Assembly (NCBI GenBank): GCA_024644285.1
Contig: JAHELH010000001.1
Location: 1-10,313, forward strand
Length of the DNA: 10,313 nt
Direction of reading: 5' to 3'
Origin: Paracoccaceae bacterium
Lineage (GTDB): Bacteria; Pseudomonadota; Alphaproteobacteria; Rhodobacterales; Rhodobacteraceae
Of the stretch, positions 5,518 to 10,313 are shown one piece after another. The translations under genes and the position numbers were made by a program. How positions within the stretch are numbered: the stretch's first letter is position 1; the number at the start of each line of letters is the position of its first letter. The notes below the pieces were generated by a model that saw only the letters and a list, made by a program, of their open reading frames with translations, did not search any database and was not told where the DNA came from.

Positions 5518-8055
5518 ATGCTTCGGTTCATCGCCTCGTTCCTAGGCGGCATCTTCAGTTGGATCACCATCGGCCTGTTCATGGCCGCGTTCACCGTGGG
5601 CGCGATCTTTTGGATGTATGGGCGCGATCTGCCGAATCACGAGCAGCTGGCGCAATACGCGCCGCCGACGATCAGCCGAATCTATTCCGGCGAGGGCCGG
5701 ATGATCGACGAGTTCGCCCGCGAGCGGCGGCTTTACGCGGCATCGAACGAGATCCCGGACCTGATCAAGCAGGCGTTCATCTCGGCCGAGGACAAGAATT
5801 TCTACACCCACAAGGGCTATGACCCGCGCGGCATGGTCGCCGCCGCGATCGAGGCCCTGCAGGGCGGTCGTCTGCGCGGCGCCTCGACGATCACCCAGCA
5901 GGTGATGAAGAACTTCCTTCTGTCCTCGGACCGGTCGGCGGAGCGCAAGATCAAGGAACTGATCCTGGCCAGCCGGATCGAGGAGACGCTGCCGAAGGAA
6001 AAGATCCTCGAACTTTATCTGAACGAGATCTTCCTGGGACAGAACTCTTTCGGCGTGGCGGCGGCGGCGCAGACCTATTTCAACAAGACCCTGTCCGAGG
6101 TGACGCCCGCCGAGGCCGCCTATCTGGCGGTTCTGCCGAAGGCGCCGTCGAACTACCACCCGGTGCGCCATTACGACCTGGCCGTCGAGCGGCGCGATTT
6201 CGTCCTTCGCGAGATGTACGAGAACGGCTATCTCGACCGTGCAGCGTACCAGGCGGCGCGCGAAGAGCCGCTGCGCACGGTGCAAAGCGGCGATTTCGAA
6301 CCGTTCCGCAACAGCCTGCCGCCGCGCGATTATTTCACCGACGAGATCCGCCGGCAATTGGAGCGCAGCTTCGGCGAGGAAGAGTTTTTCGGCGGCGGCC
6401 TGGCCATCCGCGCGACGGTCGATCCCGAATTGCAGGACGTCGCGGCGGCGGCCTTGCGCCGCGGGCTGGAGAATTTCGACCGCGGGCAGGGCGTCTGGCG
6501 CGGCACCAAGCTGAAGCTGAAGCCGGAGCAGATGACCGACGAGCCGACCTGGCGCGAGGCCCTGGCCGAGGTCAACATCGCGCGGGATATCGACGGCTGG
6601 TTCCCGGCGGTCGTGCTGGATGTGGGCAACAACGACGCGCGCATCGGCATCGAGGGCGTCGAGAACGATGCCGACGGACACTGGGTCCCGGCCAAGGACG
6701 TGCAATGGGCGCGCAAGCGTCTGGCCGACGGGTCGCTGGGCCGCAAGGCGCGGGTCGCCGGCGACCTGCTGGAGGTCGGCGACGTGGTGCATGTCCGCGC
6801 AATGACGTCGGACAGCGACGGCTCGTTCATCCGCTGGACGCTGCGCCAGGTGCCCGAGGTTCAGGGCGCTTTCATGGCGATGGACGTCAACAACGGTCGC
6901 GTGCTTGCGATGCAGGGCGGGTTTTCCTACCAGCACTCGGTCTTCAACCGCGCCACCCAGGCGACGCGGCAGCCGGGTTCGTCCTTCAAGCCCTTCGTCT
7001 ATGCCGCGGCGCTCGATTCGGGCTTTTCGCCCGCCACCATCGTGATCGACGCGCCGATCGAGGTTCTGTCCGGGGGCGAGGTCTGGCGGCCCGAGAACGC
7101 GTCGAAGCAGTTCTACGGACCCACGCCTCTGCGCACCGGGATCGAGAAATCGCGCAACCTGATGACGGTGCGGCTGGCCGAGGAAATCGGCATGGACACG
7201 GTGGCCGGCTATGCCGAGCGCTTCGGCGTCTACGAAAGGTTGCAGCCGTTCCTTGCCAACGCGCTCGGGTCCCAGGAGACGACGCTGTTCAAGATGGTCG
7301 CCGCTTACGCGATGTTCGCCAATGGCGGCGAGCGGGTCGAGCCGACGCTGGTCGACCGGGTGCAGGACCGCTATGGCGACACCGTCTACCGCCACGACCA
7401 GCGCGTCTGCGAGGATTGTCGTTATGCCGCGCTGGCGTCGGGCGAGGCGCCGCGGATCATCTCGAACCGCGAGCGGGTGATGGATGCGATCACCGCCTAT
7501 CAGCTCACCTCGATGATGCAGGGCGTGGTGCAGCGGGGCACGGCGGCGGGCCGGGTCAAGCTGGGCGTGCCGGTGGCCGGCAAGACCGGCACGACGAACG
7601 ACAACAAGGATGTCTGGTTTGTGGGCTTCACCAGTTCCATCGCGGCGGGCTGCTATATCGGCTACGACCGGCCGCGGCGGATGCCCGGTGCCAGTGGCGG
7701 CGGGATGTGCGCGCCGGTCTTCAACGAGTTCATGCAGGCCGCGACCGAGAAATACGGCGGTGGCAAGTTCGAGGTGCCGCCGGGCGGACATTTCATCAAG
7801 ATCGACCGGTTCTCGGGCGCGCGCCTGCCCGACAACGCCACCGGCGACCATGTCGTCGCCGAGTATTTCCGCGACGGCGAGGAGCCGACCTTTGGCGTGA
7901 TGTTCGACGGCGGCTTTGCCATGGGGTCCAACCTGCCGCTGTTCACCCGCGAGAACGAGGTGGTGAACACGCAGGTCGAAACCTCAGACGGCGACATCGT
8001 GGTGATCCCGGGAAGGGCGAATTTCGGAACGCTCAGTTCCGGCGGGCTGTACTGA
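5518..8055 (+). CDS. mrcA: Penicillin-binding protein 1A, bifunctional peptidoglycan synthase
   Basis: A class A PBP of 845 residues, anchored in the inner membrane, that polymerises lipid II into glycan and cross-links the peptides. Residues about 13-33 form the single membrane segment after a very short cytoplasmic N-terminus. The GT51 domain (about 55-235) shows EDKNFYTHKG with catalytic Glu91, GASTITQQVMKN at 121-132, RKIKELILA at 143-151, and a third motif near LELYLNEIFLGQ at 164-175. An OB-like insert lies at about 320-430. The transpeptidase domain (about 447-740) has SSFK with nucleophile Ser488, SRN at 545-547 and KTGT at 689-692. A tail of about 100 residues follows. Four cysteines lie in the periplasmic part: a CEDC pair at 631/634, then 712 and 731. 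The start ATG has AAAAGG at good spacing. It has its own promoter and follows the amidase, as expected for a cell-wall cluster. Confidence 0.96.
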   Translation: MLRFIASFLGGIFSWITIGLFMAAFTVGAIFWMYGRDLPNHEQLAQYAPPTISRIYSGEGRMIDEFARERRLYAASNEIPDLIKQAFISAEDKNFYTHKGYDPRGMVAAAIEALQGGRLRGASTITQQVMKNFLLSSDRSAERKIKELILASRIEETLPKEKILELYLNEIFLGQNSFGVAAAAQTYFNKTLSEVTPAEAAYLAVLPKAPSNYHPVRHYDLAVERRDFVLREMYENGYLDRAAYQAAREEPLRTVQSGDFEPFRNSLPPRDYFTDEIRRQLERSFGEEEFFGGGLAIRATVDPELQDVAAAALRRGLENFDRGQGVWRGTKLKLKPEQMTDEPTWREALAEVNIARDIDGWFPAVVLDVGNNDARIGIEGVENDADGHWVPAKDVQWARKRLADGSLGRKARVAGDLLEVGDVVHVRAMTSDSDGSFIRWTLRQVPEVQGAFMAMDVNNGRVLAMQGGFSYQHSVFNRATQATRQPGSSFKPFVYAAALDSGFSPATIVIDAPIEVLSGGEVWRPENASKQFYGPTPLRTGIEKSRNLMTVRLAEEIGMDTVAGYAERFGVYERLQPFLANALGSQETTLFKMVAAYAMFANGGERVEPTLVDRVQDRYGDTVYRHDQRVCEDCRYAALASGEAPRIISNRERVMDAITAYQLTSMMQGVVQRGTAAGRVKLGVPVAGKTGTTNDNKDVWFVGFTSSIAAGCYIGYDRPRRMPGASGGGMCAPVFNEFMQAATEKYGGGKFEVPPGGHFIKIDRFSGARLPDNATGDHVVAEYFRDGEEPTFGVMFDGGFAMGSNLPLFTRENEVVNTQVETSDGDIVVIPGRANFGTLSSGGLY

Positions 8056-8096
8056 ACCAGGCGTATCGTCCCGGGATCGCGGATCGCTGAGGCCAA

Positions 8097-8125
8097 TTCG
8101 ATTTTCGACGATCTTCCGCTAGGCT
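8097..8125 (+). promoter_or_regulatory. Weak candidate promoter for the cyclase gene
   Basis: TTCGAT (8097-8102) and TAGGCT (8120-8125) are 17 bp apart in the only A/T-richer stretch of the mrcA-cyclase spacer. Both hexamers match the consensus poorly. A start near 8131 would place transcription at the foot of the hairpin at 8129-8149. It is offered only because the 118-bp spacer suggests that the cyclase is not simply co-transcribed with mrcA. Confidence 0.2.
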
Positions 8126-8128
8126 GGG

Positions 8129-8153
8129 GCCGCGGGTTTGCGCCGCGGCATTT
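8129..8153 (+). terminator. Hairpin after mrcA, before the cyclase Shine-Dalgarno
   Basis: GCCGCGG (8129-8135) and CCGCGGC (8143-8149) form a perfect 7-bp GC stem with a 7-nt loop, followed by ATTTG. The T-run is short, so it is a moderate Rho-independent terminator candidate for mrcA. Its 3' arm ends only 11 nt before the cyclase GGAGGA, so on a longer transcript it could instead influence cyclase translation. Confidence 0.45.
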
Positions 8154-8173
8154 GCCTATCGGAGGATATCGCC

Positions 8174-9118
8174 ATGAAATTCATAACCGCCAAGTCCAGT
8201 GTCGCGGTCCTGTTGCTGACCGCAGGAATGGGCACCGCCGAGGACTGGACCCAGTCCAAGTACGGCGCCGGGGATATGGCCGGCGCGTCGAACCTGATGA
8301 CGGCGGCCAAGGCACTCGAGGCGGCAGAGCTGATCCGGCGGGGCAGGGTGATCTCCATCGGCCGCGACTACACCGCCGACATGCCGCTTTTCGGCGACCG
8401 GGTCTTCGCGCTGCGCGGCACGCGCGGGCTGGCGGGCGGGCCGCTGGGCGCGAACCAGGTCATCTGGATGGACGATTTCATCGCCACCGAGATCGGCCAG
8501 GTGGGCACCCAGTTCGACGGGCTGGCGCATATCGGCGTCGGCGGCGACGCGCACATGTTCTACAACGGCACCCCGGCGGGAGAGGTCTTCGGCGGCGCCG
8601 GCGCGGCGAAGCTGGGCATCGAGCACGTCAAGCCGTTCTTCACCCGCGGCATTCTGCTGGACATCGCCACCCTGCGCGGCGGCCCGATGGAGGCGGGCGA
8701 CGAGATCACCGCCGCCGACCTCGAAGCCGCGCTGCAGCGCCAGGGGCTGGAGCCGCCCGGCTCGGGCGACGTGGTGTTGCTGCATACCGGCTGGGGCCGA
8801 CACTGGATCACAGACAACGCCACCTTCAACTCGGGCGAGCCCGGCATCGGGCTGGACGCCGCGCGCTGGCTGATCGAGCGCGACATCGCGGTGATCGGCG
8901 CCGATACCTGGGCCATCGAGGTGCTGCCGAACCCCGACAGCACGGTGGCCTTTCCGGTGCACATGGAACTGATCCCCAAGAACGGCATCTTCATTCACGA
9001 GAACATCGCCACAGAGCGGCTGATCGACGCCGAGATCTTCGAGTTCGCCTATATCTTCTCGCCGGTGCCGATCGTCGGTGCGACCGGGTCGATCGGGGCG
9101 CCGCTGGCCGCCTTCTGA
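8174..9118 (+). CDS. Exported cyclase-family protein (kynurenine-formamidase-like)
   Basis: A protein of 314 residues in the metal-dependent hydrolase superfamily of KynB and isatin hydrolase (Pfam Cyclase). The natural substrate is unknown. A signal peptide covers residues 1-22 (hydrophobic AVLLLTAGMG, likely cleavage after GTA), so it acts in the periplasm or outside, unlike cytoplasmic KynB. The family motif HxGTHxDxxxH reads QVGTQFDGLAH at 109-119: Asp115 and His119 are kept, and both earlier His are Gln (109, 113). Later conserved-looking residues are LLHTGWG at 202-208, GADTWAIE at 242-249, His263 in PVHMELIPKNGI, and His275-Glu276. My recollection is that a Gln-containing subgroup exists in this family, so it need not be inactive. 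The start is set by a strong GGAGGA 7 nt before the ATG and by the signal peptide; the frame is open upstream but without such a site. It sits between mrcA and prfB with no visible functional link. Confidence 0.88.
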   Translation: MKFITAKSSVAVLLLTAGMGTAEDWTQSKYGAGDMAGASNLMTAAKALEAAELIRRGRVISIGRDYTADMPLFGDRVFALRGTRGLAGGPLGANQVIWMDDFIATEIGQVGTQFDGLAHIGVGGDAHMFYNGTPAGEVFGGAGAAKLGIEHVKPFFTRGILLDIATLRGGPMEAGDEITAADLEAALQRQGLEPPGSGDVVLLHTGWGRHWITDNATFNSGEPGIGLDAARWLIERDIAVIGADTWAIEVLPNPDSTVAFPVHMELIPKNGIFIHENIATERLIDAEIFEFAYIFSPVPIVGATGSIGAPLAAF

Positions 9119-9133
9119 GACCCTGCCGCGGCC

Positions 9134-9162
9134 TTGCCGTCCACCGGTGCGGCTGCTACGAC
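9134..9162 (+). promoter_or_regulatory. Candidate promoter for prfB
   Basis: TTGCCG (9134-9139) and TACGAC (9157-9162) are 17 bp apart in the 73-bp spacer between the cyclase and prfB. They match four and three consensus bases. Transcription would begin near 9169, about 23 nt before the prfB ATG. Read-through from the cyclase gene is the alternative. Confidence 0.3.
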
Positions 9163-9191
9163 CTGCGTCTGAAACCGGACCCGGGAAGCCG

Positions 9192-10313
9192 ATGCGCGCC
9201 GAGACCCAAGCCACCGTGGATGCCATCCGCAAGTCGCTGCACCTTCTGGGGCAGCGGATGGAGATCGACACCGCGCCGCACCGGCTGGAGGAATTCGACG
9301 CGATGGTCGAGGATCCCAAGCTGTGGGACGATCCCGACCGCGCGCAGAAACTGATGCGCGACCGCCAGGCGCTGGTCGACGCCATGGCGACCTATTCCGG
9401 GATCGAGCGCGACCTGAACGACAATGTCGAGCTGATCGGGATGGGCGAGGCCGAGGGCGATGCCGGCGTGGTGGCCGAGGCCGAGGCGGCGCTGAAGAAA
9501 CTGGCGGCGCGGGCCGCCAAGAAAGAGATCGAGGCGCTCTTGAACGGCGAGGCCGATGGCAACGACACGTTCCTCGAGATCAATTCGGGCGCCGGCGGCA
9601 CCGAGAGCTGCGACTGGGCGTCGATGCTGGCGCGGATGTATGTCCGCTGGGCCGAAAAGAAGGGCTACAAGGTCGAGCTGCAATCCGAGACGCCGGGCGA
9701 AGAGGCTGGGATCAAGTCGGCGGCCTACAAGATCTCGGGGCCGAACGCCTATGGCTGGCTGAAATCGGAATCGGGCGTGCACCGGCTGGTGCGGATCTCG
9801 CCGTTCGATTCGTCGGCCCGGCGGCACACGTCCTTCTCGTCGGTCTGGGTCTACCCGGTGGTCGACGACGATATCGAGATCGAGGTCAATCCGTCAGAGA
9901 TCCGGCTCGACACCTACCGCTCGTCCGGCGCCGGCGGGCAGCACGTGAACACCACCGATTCGGCGGTCCGGATCACCCACATCCCGACCGGGATCGTGGT
10001 CACGAGCTCCGAGAAATCGCAGCACCAGAACCGCGACATCGCCATGAAGGCGCTGAAATCGCGGCTCTACCAGATGGAGCTGGACCGGCGGAACGCCGCG
10101 ATCACCGAGGCGCACGAGGCCAAGGGCGATGCCGGCTGGGGCAACCAGATCCGGTCCTACGTGCTGCAGCCCTACCAGATGGTGAAGGACCTGCGCACCG
10201 GTTACGAGACCAGCGATACCCAAGGTGTGCTTGACGGCGATCTCGACGGGTTCATGGCGGCGACGCTGGCGATGGACGTCTCGGGCAAGAGCCGCGCCGA
10301 GGCGACGGCGGAC
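9192..10313 (+). CDS. prfB: Peptide chain release factor 2 (3' end cut by the window)
   Basis: Release factor 2 ends translation at UGA and UAA by triggering hydrolysis of peptidyl-tRNA on the ribosome. The 374 residues present nearly equal the whole family length, so only the last few codons and the stop are missing. An N-terminal helical domain (about 1-105) is followed by the core with SGAGGTESCDWASML at 132-146. The stop-codon reading tripeptide SPF is at 203-205; SPF rather than PxT identifies RF2 over RF1. The catalytic GGQ is at 248-250, in SSGAGGQHVN. Ser244 falls where E. coli K-12 RF2 has Thr246. The frame is continuous from ATG, with no in-frame UGA near codon 25, so no +1 programmed frameshift is needed. 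GGGAAG lies 3 nt before the ATG. A downstream ATG exists at codon 23, but the upstream residues match the expected RF2 N-terminal helix. Confidence 0.95.
   Translation, partial: MRAETQATVDAIRKSLHLLGQRMEIDTAPHRLEEFDAMVEDPKLWDDPDRAQKLMRDRQALVDAMATYSGIERDLNDNVELIGMGEAEGDAGVVAEAEAALKKLAARAAKKEIEALLNGEADGNDTFLEINSGAGGTESCDWASMLARMYVRWAEKKGYKVELQSETPGEEAGIKSAAYKISGPNAYGWLKSESGVHRLVRISPFDSSARRHTSFSSVWVYPVVDDDIEIEVNPSEIRLDTYRSSGAGGQHVNTTDSAVRITHIPTGIVVTSSEKSQHQNRDIAMKALKSRLYQMELDRRNAAITEAHEAKGDAGWGNQIRSYVLQPYQMVKDLRTGYETSDTQGVLDGDLDGFMAATLAMDVSGKSRAEATAD

Noticed and set aside
5542..7851. A 769-codon open frame on the minus strand opposite mrcA
   Set aside because: It is a shadow of mrcA in GC-rich DNA where stops are rare. 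The translation is rich in Arg, Ala, Gly and His with no recognisable domain, while the plus strand has all PBP1A motifs.
1..10313. Searched for CRISPR arrays, insertion sequences, att sites, tRNA or rRNA genes and defence or biosynthetic clusters
   Set aside because: No spaced direct repeats, transposase motifs, tRNA-like cloverleaf or clusters of unknown genes were seen. Spacers are all under 160 bp and the genes are mostly housekeeping, so no new system is claimed.

Overview
The window looks like chromosomal DNA from a GC-rich alphaproteobacterium, most likely of the Rhodobacteraceae (Roseobacter group). This rests on uniformly high GC, strong G/C bias at third codon positions, and the protein types: a ScsC-like DsbA, a BepA-type M48 protease, and an amidase / penicillin-binding protein 1A / release factor 2 series. 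The assignment is inferred from composition and gene content, not from a database match. All genes look intact except the two cut by the window edges. I saw no insertion sequence, phage gene, CRISPR array, rRNA or tRNA.

Left part (1-2299). The last 38 codons of an unrecognised plus-strand gene meet a convergent minus-strand pair: an exported BepA-like M48 metalloprotease with TPRs, and a DsbA-family thioredoxin-fold protein. The protease stop and the first candidate dsbA ATG overlap as ATGA. Both proteins carry signal peptides, so this looks like an envelope protein quality-control operon. A 56-bp spacer with two short odd palindromes separates it from the divergent plus-strand genes.

Middle (2300-8055). 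A fold-type I aminotransferase is followed 86 bp later by a periplasmic N-acetylmuramoyl-L-alanine amidase (AMIN plus Amidase_3). A small class I SAM methyltransferase lies on the opposite strand, ending 9 bp from the amidase stop. Then comes mrcA, the bifunctional peptidoglycan synthase PBP1A, which has the clearest promoter in the window (TTGACC-17 bp-TATAGT, about 30 bp before its ATG). The amidase cuts and PBP1A builds peptidoglycan.

Right part (8056-10313). A hairpin lies between mrcA and an exported cyclase-family (kynurenine-formamidase-like) protein whose metal motif carries Gln in place of two usual His residues. The window ends inside prfB (release factor 2), only a few codons before its expected end. 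This prfB reads through without the internal UGA frameshift site known from E. coli. As I recall it, the rne-amiC-mrcA-prfB series is common in alphaproteobacteria; here the methyltransferase and the cyclase sit within it.

Overall this is mostly housekeeping envelope and translation DNA. I found no convincing undescribed system. The points most worth a second look are the protease/dsbA coupling, the paired palindromes in the divergent spacer, and the exported cyclase between mrcA and prfB.
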